Origin: Akkermansiaceae bacterium
GTDB taxonomy: Bacteria > Verrucomicrobiota > Verrucomicrobiia > Verrucomicrobiales > Akkermansiaceae
Length of the DNA: 64,000 nucleotides
Reading direction: 5' to 3'
Assembly: GCA_019634595.1 (NCBI GenBank)
Contig: JAHCBC010000004.1
Location: 310,001 to 374,000, forward strand
Shown one piece after another: positions 1 to 8,440 of the stretch. The notes beneath the pieces are model-generated. The model was given only the letters and a program-made list of their open reading frames with translations. It did not search any database and was not told the origin of the DNA. The position numbers and the translations under genes are program-made. Each line of letters starts with the position of its first letter. Within the stretch, counting starts at the first letter, position 1.

Positions 1-2
1 TC

Positions 3-1856
3 GAAGCCGATCCGGTGCGGAAAGTGGATGCCGCTTTGCGCTGGGCGGAGGAGCATCTGTTCGAGCGCAAATCGCTCGTCAGGGAACATGAATTGTGGCG
101 ATTCGCGTTGGAAAGGGGGCGCGGAGAATCCTTCACGCTCGATCAGCTCCATGAGGCGACCGGACGGACGGATTACGTGCGGGACAAGGTCAATCCGAAG
201 CGACTGACATCCCATTCCGTGATTCAACGCGAGTGGGACATTGTCTGTTTGGCCCGTGCGGGAGTGAACAAGCACGCTTCCCTCATTCCCGGATGGGAAG
301 GAAACGCCGCATTGGATGAGGGGCAGCAAGTTGCAGCCCGTAGCATGATGAGCTGCTTGGACTGGCTGATTCTGTTCCGGGGCGGTGCGGGCACCGGCAA
401 AAGTTTCACCCTGCGTGCGGTGCATGACGCCTTAAAGGAACGTGGCAGAAAAGTGCAGGTTCTCGCCCCCCAGCGCCAGCAGGTCGAGGGCTTGACATCG
501 GACGGCATGACCGGCTCTCAGACCGTCAGCTCGTTTCTCACGCGGCAAAAAATGGAACCTGGCACGGTGGTGATCGTCGATGAGGCGGGCCAAATCGGTG
601 CGAAGGACATGCTCGATCTGATGACGTTGGTTTGGAACCGCAAGGGTCGCCTGATTCTCTCAGGCGACACCCGCCAGCATGGGGCGGTACAGGCGTCGGA
701 CGCCTTGTGGGCCATTGAAAAATATGCAGGTCTGAAATTGGCCGAACTCAACGAAATCAGGAGGCAGAATCCGGCCAAGGGTCGCAACAAGGCGGAACGG
801 AAATGGATTGGTGAATACAAGAAAGCGGTCGAGGAAGCGGCTCAGGGCAGGATCGAGGAATCGTTTGACCGGCTGGATCAAGCCGGCGCTCTGGTGGAAT
901 GCACTCCAACCGATCAACAGGAAAGGCTTGCCGGATGTTATCTGGAATTGTCGAAATCCGGCCAGTCTACGCTCGTTGTTTCACCGACATGGGACGAGAT
1001 CGACCGCGTCAATGACGAGGTGCGCCGTGGTTTACAGCTTGAAAGGCTGATTGGCGGCGAGGACTGGAAGGTCTCCACCCTACAGGCGCGTGACTTGTCC
1101 AACGCCCAGAAGCGAGATCCCCGCTACCACACCGCCGATACGGTGATTGTCTTCAACCAAACGGCGCGGGGCGCTCCGAAGGGAACCACCGGCAACTTGG
1201 TCGCCATTGTTGATGACAGCCTGATCGTGGAGGCGGCTGACAAGATCCGCTCCATTCCCTTCAAGTATCTGGACAAGCTCACGCTCTGCCAGCCGAAGGA
1301 ATTGCTTCTTTCCCGTGGCGACAGACTTCAGCTCAAAAGCAATGCAAAGGCCGTCACGGGTGAACGTCTCGACAATGGTGAACTTGTCACCGTGAAACGG
1401 GTCAAAGCGAATGGCTGCATCCAACTGGAAGACGGGCGCGAACTGCCCCCGAGCTACCGGCAATTCGTGCGCGGATACGCCGTCACCTCGTATGCTTCCC
1501 AAGGCAAGACCGTGGATCAGGTTTTGTTCTCGGACTCGTGCATCAAAGCGGCCATCAATGCGCGCCAGTGGTATGTGACCATCTCACGGGGTGCGCGGGG
1601 AGTGAGGATTTTCACCACGGACAAGAAGCAGTTGCGCGAGAACGTCAAACGGTCGGGCACACGCGAACTAGCGTTGGATCTGACGGGTGGGACGCTCCCC
1701 GATGCAGCCACACAATCCATCGCCCCGCCATCCCTGCGGAAAAAGACGCTGATGGACCGGATTCTGGAAATGGGCCGCTCGTTCACAACCTTCGTCGGAA
1801 TCCGCGACCGAACCGGCAACAGCCGTCAAATTCAACACCACCAAATGACACCATGA
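3..1856 (+). CDS. MobF-type conjugative relaxase/helicase, C-terminal part (5' truncated by window edge)
   Basis: The frame is already open at the left edge; the first possible start (GTG at 15) lies inside a well-formed helix, so the true start is upstream. What is visible is the helicase half of a TrwC/TraI-like (MobF) relaxase: a Walker A motif GGAGTGKS near nucleotides 381-404, a Walker B motif IVDEAGQ near 574-594, and a RecD-like C-terminal motif (YAVTSYASQGKTVDQ, about 1477-1521). In the family, the N-terminal domain nicks the transfer origin and this domain unwinds DNA 5' to 3' during conjugation. The N-terminal relaxase domain is not visible, so a stand-alone RecD-like helicase is possible. 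It is the main sign that the left part of the window belongs to a conjugative element. Its stop overlaps the next start (ATGA). Confidence 0.8.
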   Translation, partial: EADPVRKVDAALRWAEEHLFERKSLVREHELWRFALERGRGESFTLDQLHEATGRTDYVRDKVNPKRLTSHSVIQREWDIVCLARAGVNKHASLIPGWEGNAALDEGQQVAARSMMSCLDWLILFRGGAGTGKSFTLRAVHDALKERGRKVQVLAPQRQQVEGLTSDGMTGSQTVSSFLTRQKMEPGTVVIVDEAGQIGAKDMLDLMTLVWNRKGRLILSGDTRQHGAVQASDALWAIEKYAGLKLAELNEIRRQNPAKGRNKAERKWIGEYKKAVEEAAQGRIEESFDRLDQAGALVECTPTDQQERLAGCYLELSKSGQSTLVVSPTWDEIDRVNDEVRRGLQLERLIGGEDWKVSTLQARDLSNAQKRDPRYHTADTVIVFNQTARGAPKGTTGNLVAIVDDSLIVEAADKIRSIPFKYLDKLTLCQPKELLLSRGDRLQLKSNAKAVTGERLDNGELVTVKRVKANGCIQLEDGRELPPSYRQFVRGYAVTSYASQGKTVDQVLFSDSCIKAAINARQWYVTISRGARGVRIFTTDKKQLRENVKRSGTRELALDLTGGTLPDAATQSIAPPSLRKKTLMDRILEMGRSFTTFVGIRDRTGNSRQIQHHQMTP

Positions 1857-2233
1857 TCAAATCCGAAGAAACCACCGCCGCTGACCGCACTGGAACCAGA
1901 ATCTCCAAGTGCTACCTCCGCAATCCCGACGCCCGAACAATCAAGTTTGAGCCGCTGAACGCTGACACCTTTGTTTTTCCATACCAACATCTGATCTACG
2001 CTTCGCTGGGTTCTGCCGATGAAACCGAGGTCCTCACGGTGGTGTTCGTCTCCCATGAGGTGACAATCCGCGGGAGACAGCTCCAGTCGTTGCTGAAAGT
2101 CTTCCAGGAACTGGCAGTGGAATCGGTCTGCGTTATTCCAGCCCGCTACTCGGAGACGCATCAGGAAAGTTCCGCCACGATTGAACAGATCGCGATTCGT
2201 TCCAAGGAAGAGCCACAAGGCATCGAGACATGA
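1853..2233 (+). CDS. Hypothetical protein, 126 aa, coupled to the relaxase gene
   Basis: Start chosen at the ATG at 1853, which overlaps the relaxase stop codon as ATGA, a sign of translational coupling. The open frame continues upstream to 1538, but that part is a shadow of the relaxase gene. The product is small, soluble and has no membrane segment or recognisable motif. A hydrophobic beta-strand-like block (EVLTVVFVSHEVTI) is followed by an amphipathic helix. The position suggests an accessory role in the conjugative element; no function can be assigned. About 125 bp without a gene separate it from the next unit, leaving room for a promoter. Confidence 0.6.
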   Translation: MIKSEETTAADRTGTRISKCYLRNPDARTIKFEPLNADTFVFPYQHLIYASLGSADETEVLTVVFVSHEVTIRGRQLQSLLKVFQELAVESVCVIPARYSETHQESSATIEQIAIRSKEEPQGIET

Positions 2234-2358
2234 TCTCAGGCTGTTCTTGGAACGTCGGCCTCAACTGGTCGAATTCGAATCCAATCAAGTTCGTTTTTGC
2301 AGATTCTGAAGTGTTTCGCAAATTTTAGTGGACGTTTTACAGAAAACGCAATACACAG

Positions 2359-3039
2359 TTGCGCGTGACTCCACTTCCACCTTCTCCAGACGAGGCCCTG
2401 AAAATCGTTCCCCCGCTGATTCAGGCATCACTCGTTCAGTGCATTCGAACCGCCTACTCAATCACCGAGCAAATCGCAGCGGACTTCCCGATTCTAAATG
2501 GACCTTTGGAAGCAACAATTTTAGGTCAGATCCGCTATGGGCTAGTCAACAACGTCGTAGCGAAAAGCGTCGAAGATGGCTTGGTCATGGGTGGGGCCAA
2601 CTGGCATCCTATTGCCAACGGTTCAGGGTTCTTCATGGAGTATGCGTTCGGGATTGCCCGTATAACGTTCGCCTCTTCGCACGCGATGTATAAATGCCCA
2701 AAGAAATCGAACTTCCGGTTGAGCAGAGCGAATGAAAACCAGCTCAGCCTTTTCCCTTCTGATGTCAGCGATAAAAGCGACGAGGGACCAGCCCTCCTGA
2801 TGTTGCACGGTTACAAATCGTTGAATTTTGCTCAGTTGATGGTTCCTGGAGATCGCGATGGCACCATAGTTGGCCTCGCTTGGTCACCCAATATTATTTC
2901 ACCCGGCGCTGAGGGCGAGGGCTTCGGTGATGATCCTACTACGTGTCCAGTCGATCCTATTCCCGCAGAACCACTGGCAGAGATAGCACTTCGACTGAGG
3001 TCGACTGAAATTGAAAAGCTCAAAAATTCCGAGCACTGA
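2359..3039 (+). CDS. Hypothetical protein, 226 aa, partner of XRE/ImmA gene (possible toxin)
   Basis: The predicted start is TTG at 2359 (GTG at 2365 is an alternative). No membrane segment or known catalytic motif is seen. The sequence has a helical N-terminus (about 10-60), a central beta-rich part with a conserved-looking GFFMEYAFGIARITF block (about 93-107), and an acidic/proline-rich C-terminus. Its stop overlaps the start of the XRE/ImmA gene by one base (TGATG), so the two are almost certainly co-expressed. A small protein directly before an XRE-HTH plus Zn-peptidase protein is the layout of ImmA-type toxin-antitoxin pairs such as RosmerTA, making a toxin role plausible but unproven. 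The base composition is more AT-rich than the flanks. Confidence 0.6.
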   Translation: MRVTPLPPSPDEALKIVPPLIQASLVQCIRTAYSITEQIAADFPILNGPLEATILGQIRYGLVNNVVAKSVEDGLVMGGANWHPIANGSGFFMEYAFGIARITFASSHAMYKCPKKSNFRLSRANENQLSLFPSDVSDKSDEGPALLMLHGYKSLNFAQLMVPGDRDGTIVGLAWSPNIISPGAEGEGFGDDPTTCPVDPIPAEPLAEIALRLRSTEIEKLKNSEH

Positions 3040-4199
3040 TGAATGAAGCTCCTATTTTTCATCCCCGCAGATTGACTGAAGCGCGCATCGCAAAAGGGCT
3101 GACCATGTCAGCGCTAGCAGCCCATTCCAATCTATCGCCGCAAATGGTGTCGGCTCTCGAGAATGGAACTCGCAAACCGACAGCCGAAGCGCTCTCGGCA
3201 CTGGCACAAGTTCTTGGTATTAAAATTGCCTACCTCAAAGAAGAACGGCCATTTCCCGTAACTGCGGATAGCGCTGTATTTTTTCGATCTTCAGCTTCGG
3301 CACGCAATCGACGAAATCAAGAAATGAGAAAGCAGCAGGCGACGTGGGCTTACGAGATTGCAGCTTGGTTAGACCAATATGTGACCCTTCCGTCGTTTGA
3401 TGCCGCAAATTTCTGGAACGAATCTTCCGAACCTCAGGAACATACTGAAGAATCAATTGAGGAGGCAGCAAGCAATCTCCGATCTGCATGGTTGATGGGA
3501 ACAGGCCCTATTCCGGACATGGTGGCATTGCTCGAAAGCAAAGGTATCCGCGTTATAAGGCAGTCCAGTGGATCGGCCAAGCTCGATGCATTCTCGCGAG
3601 TAGTGAACGCGCAACCCATGATTTTTCTCTCAAGCGACAAGGCGTCGGGAACTCGATCCAGATTCGATGCCGCCCATGAGTTGGGACATTTGCTTTTGCA
3701 CCCCCATTTATCATCGGAAGAGATCACAGATCCGGTTACATTGAAGAGAATTGAGAACGAGGCCAATCTCTTTGCCGGAGCATTTCTTTTACCTGAAACT
3801 TCATTTAGCCGAGAAATACATGGAGTTACTCTGGGGTCATTCTTAGCGATGAAGCTTCGTTGGAAAGTTTCCGCTCAGGCTCTGATCCGAAGAACGTTTA
3901 ACCTAGGGGCGATTGATGCATTCCAATACCAAAGATTGGCGGTAGACATATCGGCACGAGGGATGAGGAGAAAGGAACCCCACGATGATGCAATTCAAGT
4001 AGAAAATCCCGTCGTGCTTCGGCGCTCCTGGGAGCTTCTCATCAAGCATGAAGTGATTAGTCGTCATCAAATTTCTGACGAACTGCTGCTTCCCCCAGAT
4101 TTCATCTCGGCCACTTTGGGTATTCCACCTGGCTCTTTCGACACTGATAACATTATTAATCTTCAATTTCGGGACACGCGGAACCCAGCGGGCAGCTAG
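3039..4199 (+). CDS. XRE-family HTH regulator fused to ImmA/IrrE-type Zn metallopeptidase
   Basis: Domain order: an XRE/Cro-type helix-turn-helix at about residues 11-66 (SALAAHSNLSPQMVSALENG), a helical linker, then an ImmA/IrrE (DUF955) peptidase domain. The zinc site is clear: HELGH at 213-217 with the third ligand probably E241 in the NEANLFAG motif. In known relatives the peptidase cleaves a repressor or antitoxin after DNA damage or phage infection, releasing mobile-element genes or a toxin. The gene overlaps its upstream partner by one base, and brxF starts only 13 bp downstream. It is thus placed both as the antitoxin-like half of a pair and as a likely regulator of the BREX operon. 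No WYL-type BrxR regulator is present. The gene is AT-rich relative to its neighbours. Confidence 0.85.
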   Translation: MNEAPIFHPRRLTEARIAKGLTMSALAAHSNLSPQMVSALENGTRKPTAEALSALAQVLGIKIAYLKEERPFPVTADSAVFFRSSASARNRRNQEMRKQQATWAYEIAAWLDQYVTLPSFDAANFWNESSEPQEHTEESIEEAASNLRSAWLMGTGPIPDMVALLESKGIRVIRQSSGSAKLDAFSRVVNAQPMIFLSSDKASGTRSRFDAAHELGHLLLHPHLSSEEITDPVTLKRIENEANLFAGAFLLPETSFSREIHGVTLGSFLAMKLRWKVSAQALIRRTFNLGAIDAFQYQRLAVDISARGMRRKEPHDDAIQVENPVVLRRSWELLIKHEVISRHQISDELLLPPDFISATLGIPPGSFDTDNIINLQFRDTRNPAGS

Positions 4200-4212
4200 G
4201 CTCCCCTTCCCT

Positions 4213-4686
4213 ATGAACATCGCAGAAAAAATCGCAAATCTTCAAGTCGATATCGCCCGTGCAAGCGGCGAGCATTTCAGGCTGGTTTGGTTGGCGGGCG
4301 GGACGCCTTCGGAGCGCTCCGCCTTGCTACGCGGGTTAGCCGAGGCGGAAGACGGCGTCGTCGTCGATGTCGGCAAAATACTGTCGAGTTCCTTTATCGA
4401 AGTTCCGGTGTCGCTCCGCAGCGCGTCAGTCGAGGACTGCTTTACCGCATGCTTGGGCGAATCGCCTTCTGCTCTCACCTGTCTCGATCATCTTGAAATC
4501 CTTTTCGAGCCCAGCCTGCGGGTCAACCCGGTCGCGCTGATCAAAGGAGCATCGCGGCACGCCGTCTTGGTGGCGTCATGGCCTGGCACGACATCCACCG
4601 GTCACCTATTCTTTGGTGCCGCTGATCATCCTTCACACATGGATATGTCTGAACACGAACTTGAGTCGGTGCTTCATCTCCTATAA
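4213..4686 (+). CDS. brxF: BREX-3 P-loop-like protein BrxF
   Basis: A 157-aa protein at the head of a type 3 BREX locus, directly before brxC, which is the position and size of BrxF. The N-terminus has the strand-loop-helix of a P-loop ATPase (LVWLAGG-TPSERSALL, residues about 23-39), but the usual GKS/T of Walker A is replaced by ERS. A Walker B-like strand (TCLDHLEILF) follows near residue 90. Either this BrxF has lost nucleotide binding or the fold is kept for a structural role. BrxF is specific to BREX type 3 and its biochemical role is not established. It lies 17 bp upstream of brxC on the same strand. The family call rests on context, size and fold pattern. Confidence 0.75.
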   Translation: MNIAEKIANLQVDIARASGEHFRLVWLAGGTPSERSALLRGLAEAEDGVVVDVGKILSSSFIEVPVSLRSASVEDCFTACLGESPSALTCLDHLEILFEPSLRVNPVALIKGASRHAVLVASWPGTTSTGHLFFGAADHPSHMDMSEHELESVLHLL

Positions 4687-4703
4687 CACTCATCAATCAC
4701 CCC

Positions 4704-7700
4704 ATGCGATACGCCGACCTCATCCAATTTGATCCCATCGAGTCCATCGTCCAGCTTCGCGAGAGCGACAAGCGGGACAAAGCTCTGGAACTGGTGCGCT
4801 CCTACGTCATTTCTAAGGATATGGCACAACGGCTTTCGAGTGTCTTTTTCCCAAACCTCGCCTTGGAGGGAAACCCGGATACCAAGGGTGTGATGGTCGT
4901 CGGTAACTATGGTTCGGGTAAAAGTCACTTGATGTCGGTGGTTTCCGCGTTGGCGGAAGATGCCTCCGCGTTGGACAGCCTGGAGAATACCGACGTGCGC
5001 AAGGCCGCGGCTGTCTTCGCCGGACGTTTCAAGGTCATCCGCATGGAAATCGGTTCCACGACGATGGGGCTGAGGGAGATTCTAACTACTTCGTTGACGA
5101 AAGGACTCGCGGCACTCGGGATCGAGTATGTCTTTCCCGAAGCGCATGTGATTACCGAAAACAAAACCTCGCTGGAGGACATGATGTCCGCCTTTCACGC
5201 AAAATATCCTAACCTCGGACTGCTTCTGGTCGTTGACGAGTTGCTAGACTACCTCCGCAGTCGCAAGGAGCAGGCTCTCGTCTTGGATCTTGGCTTCCTG
5301 CGGGAAGTCGGTGAGGTCTGCAAGGGCCTGCGCTTCCGCTTTATGGCCGGGGTGCAGGAAGCGATCTTCGATTCCGGACGCTTCCAATTCGCGGCGGACA
5401 GCCTAGGTCGCGTTAAGGATCGCTTCGAGCAGGTCCACATCGCCACCTCCGACGTGAAGTTTGTCGTCGCCAATCGCCTTCTCAGAAAAACACCAGCCCA
5501 GAAGCAGCAGATTCGCGCCTATCTGGAAGGCTTCGCCAAGTTCTATGGCGACTGGAACGAGCGCATGGATGATCTCGTCGATTTGTTCCCGGTTCATCCC
5601 GAGTACATAGAAACTTTCCAGAAAGTCCCCATCGTGGAAAAGCGCGGTGTGCTCCAGGTGCTTTCCAGGACGATTTCGGCCATGGCCGCATCCGATGTTC
5701 CCGAAGACGTGCCTGGCATACTCGCGTTTGACGGCTTTTGGGCACACCTGATGGACAACCCCGCTTTCCGCGCCATTCCAGAGGTGAAGACGGTCATGGA
5801 ATGCACGAATGTCCTGGAGGATAAGGTGAAAAGCGCTTTCCCTAAGAAGCAATACAAGGCATTGGCGATCCGCATCATCGAAGGCCTATCAGTCCACCGC
5901 CTGACCACGAATGACGTCCATCTGCCGCTCGGCCTAACACCCGAGGAGCTGCGGGACAAATTGTGCCTCTTCCACCCGATGGCCGCGCAACTTGGCGGCG
6001 CTCCCGCCGACGATCTTCTCGGCTTGATCGAAGTGACCTTGAAGGAAATTCGGACGACGGTCAGTGGTCAGTTCGTCTCCCAGAACATCGACAACCGGCA
6101 GGTCTATCTCGATCTCAAGAAAACCGACGACTACGATGCCTTGGTCGAAAAGAAGGCAGAAACCCTGTCGAAGGATTCACTCGACCGCGCCTATTACCAA
6201 GCGTTGGTTGAAATTCTTGGATGCAGCGATCCTTCGAGTTACGGCGGATTCCGCATCTGGGAACGCTCAATCCAGTGGACGGAACGGAAAGTTTCCAAAC
6301 TGGGTTGGCTGTTTTTCGGAACGCCAAGCGAGCGTTCGACGGCACAACCGCCACGCGACTTCTATCTGTTTTTCCCACAGCCGTTCGATGCCCCGAACTA
6401 CATCGACGAGAAGAAGGCCGATGAAGTGTTCTTCAAATTGGACTCCCGCGACGTGGCGTTCACGGAACCGCTCAAACTCTACGCCGCAGCGTTGGATTTA
6501 GCCAACACCTCCACTGGGCAGAAAAAACAGGCATATGGCGACAAGGCGAATATTCACTTCAAGACCCTGACCAAGTGGCTCAGAGAAAAATTTCTAACTG
6601 CCCTTGAGGTGATTCATGAGGGAAAGAAAAAAAGTCTTGGCCAAGCATTGGCCGGAGCCAACGCAGGCGGCATGACGCCGGCCGAGCAGGTTTTCACTGC
6701 GGCATCCCGCCAGCTCAGCGGTCATTTCGCCAGTGTATGCGGCGATTACCCGACGTTCTCCCGCCTGATCACCTTCGGGCGGGATGGAAATGCCATCGCC
6801 GCCACCCAGGATGCCCTCCGTGGGCTTTCGGCGAATGCCACCCAGACGGGGATCGCTGTTCTCGACGGTCTCGGACTGATGAACGGTGAGAAAATCGACC
6901 CATACGTCAGCCCATACGCCAGGTATGTTCTCGATCTGCTCAACCAGAAGGGCCACGGGCAAGTGCTCAACCGCTCGGAACTCGTGCAGGACATCTACGG
7001 AGTGCCCTACTTTTCCGCTCCGGGCAAATTCCGTCTGGAGCCTGAGCTTCTTGTCGTGGTTTTGGGTGCCTTGGTGCATTCCGGCGACATCATGTTCTGC
7101 CTTCCCGGCAAGGAGTTCGCCGCCACCGATCTCAAAGAAATGGCGACCCGATCCTTGGACGATTTGGTCGAGTTCAAACACATCAAGAAACCAAAGGACT
7201 GGAATCTCCCGGCCATTAAGGCGCTGTTTGATCTTCTGGGGCTACCGTCGGGGTTGGCTGTCCAAGTCACACAGAATGATCCCGAGCCTGTTACTCAACT
7301 CTATTCGGAAGTGGTGAAGCGTGTCGAGAAACTGGTCGTTTCGAAACAGGAGTTCGGGCACGGCATCCCATTTTGGGGCCAACGCCTTCTGCCCGACGAC
7401 GAAATCACCCGTCTGGTGAAGGACATCGACCAGGCCAAGGAATTCCTCGAAAGCCTGCAAGCCTACAAGACTCCGGGGCAGATCAAGAATTTCCGTTATT
7501 CCGTGGACGAGGTGAAAGCGCTGGAGCCGGTTCTCGCGAGCGTCAGGGAAGTCACCGAGTTGAAGGTCTTTGCGGACACACTTTCGGAATACACCGCTTA
7601 TCTAACATCGGCGGAGTCCATTCTCCCCGATTCCCATCCGTGGCGGGTGAAATGCCAGGACACAAAGAAACAACTCCGGATCGACGTGATGGCCACGGCA

Positions 7701-8435
7701 AACCGGAACTCGGAGCCCTTCCGGAAAAAGGCCATCCAGTCGCTCAAGGAACTCAAGACATCCTATGTCGCCGCCTATCTTGAACTCTATCGACGGGCGC
7801 GGCTCGACACCAAACAGGACAAGAAGAAGGCGGAACTTCTCGGCGACTACCGGATGAACCACCTCAACCAGTTGGCCGGCATCCCCAGCATCAACCGCAG
7901 TCAACTCCTGGAAATCCAGGAAGAGTTCGGCCAGCTCAAGACCGGAGAGACCATCACCGCAGCCGACTTGGAAGCCAATCCCACGACCGGCGATTTCTTC
8001 CCGGCCATGGAACGCTCCCCGGAAATCTCCGCCGAACAGCGTCTTGCCAATCTGGCGCAGAGGCTGGATCAGACCTATCAGACGTGGGTCTCCGCGTTGC
8101 TAACCGATCTCGACGACCCGGTGGTAGAAGAACACCTCGGTCTTCTTAAACCCGCGGAGAGGAAACTGGTGGACACATTCCGCGAGGAAAAATCCCTTCC
8201 CGATCCGCTTTCAGCAAAACTGGTAACCGCCCTCCAGCAGGCGTTGAGCGGCTTGACTCGCGTCCCCTTGGTTCCCGGAAAGCTCTTTGCCGCCATCTTC
8301 CCCGGTGGTGCCCCCGCGACGGTCGAAGAGGTGAAGGAACGCTTCGCCCAATTCACGGACGATCTCACCAAGGGACAGGACCGCAACAAGGTGCGCATCG
8401 TCCTTGAAACCGAGTCCACCAATCCCGAAAGCTGA
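4704..8435 (+). CDS. brxC: BREX ATPase BrxC/PglY (DUF6079-type)
   Basis: 1243 aa, the usual length of the large BREX ATPase. Walker A is GNYGSGKS at residues 67-74 and Walker B is LLVVDELLDYL around residue 176. The rest is a long helical body with charged coiled-coil-like stretches in the last third (about 960-1240). BrxC/PglY is an essential BREX component in characterised systems, thought to form large AAA+-like assemblies that act with PglX and PglZ on phage DNA. It follows brxF by 17 bp and precedes the AlbA_2 gene by 5 bp, consistent with one transcript. No disruption is seen, and all key motifs are intact. Confidence 0.9.
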   Translation: MRYADLIQFDPIESIVQLRESDKRDKALELVRSYVISKDMAQRLSSVFFPNLALEGNPDTKGVMVVGNYGSGKSHLMSVVSALAEDASALDSLENTDVRKAAAVFAGRFKVIRMEIGSTTMGLREILTTSLTKGLAALGIEYVFPEAHVITENKTSLEDMMSAFHAKYPNLGLLLVVDELLDYLRSRKEQALVLDLGFLREVGEVCKGLRFRFMAGVQEAIFDSGRFQFAADSLGRVKDRFEQVHIATSDVKFVVANRLLRKTPAQKQQIRAYLEGFAKFYGDWNERMDDLVDLFPVHPEYIETFQKVPIVEKRGVLQVLSRTISAMAASDVPEDVPGILAFDGFWAHLMDNPAFRAIPEVKTVMECTNVLEDKVKSAFPKKQYKALAIRIIEGLSVHRLTTNDVHLPLGLTPEELRDKLCLFHPMAAQLGGAPADDLLGLIEVTLKEIRTTVSGQFVSQNIDNRQVYLDLKKTDDYDALVEKKAETLSKDSLDRAYYQALVEILGCSDPSSYGGFRIWERSIQWTERKVSKLGWLFFGTPSERSTAQPPRDFYLFFPQPFDAPNYIDEKKADEVFFKLDSRDVAFTEPLKLYAAALDLANTSTGQKKQAYGDKANIHFKTLTKWLREKFLTALEVIHEGKKKSLGQALAGANAGGMTPAEQVFTAASRQLSGHFASVCGDYPTFSRLITFGRDGNAIAATQDALRGLSANATQTGIAVLDGLGLMNGEKIDPYVSPYARYVLDLLNQKGHGQVLNRSELVQDIYGVPYFSAPGKFRLEPELLVVVLGALVHSGDIMFCLPGKEFAATDLKEMATRSLDDLVEFKHIKKPKDWNLPAIKALFDLLGLPSGLAVQVTQNDPEPVTQLYSEVVKRVEKLVVSKQEFGHGIPFWGQRLLPDDEITRLVKDIDQAKEFLESLQAYKTPGQIKNFRYSVDEVKALEPVLASVREVTELKVFADTLSEYTAYLTSAESILPDSHPWRVKCQDTKKQLRIDVMATANRNSEPFRKKAIQSLKELKTSYVAAYLELYRRARLDTKQDKKKAELLGDYRMNHLNQLAGIPSINRSQLLEIQEEFGQLKTGETITAADLEANPTTGDFFPAMERSPEISAEQRLANLAQRLDQTYQTWVSALLTDLDDPVVEEHLGLLKPAERKLVDTFREEKSLPDPLSAKLVTALQQALSGLTRVPLVPGKLFAAIFPGGAPATVEEVKERFAQFTDDLTKGQDRNKVRIVLETESTNPES

Positions 8436-8440
8436 AACCG

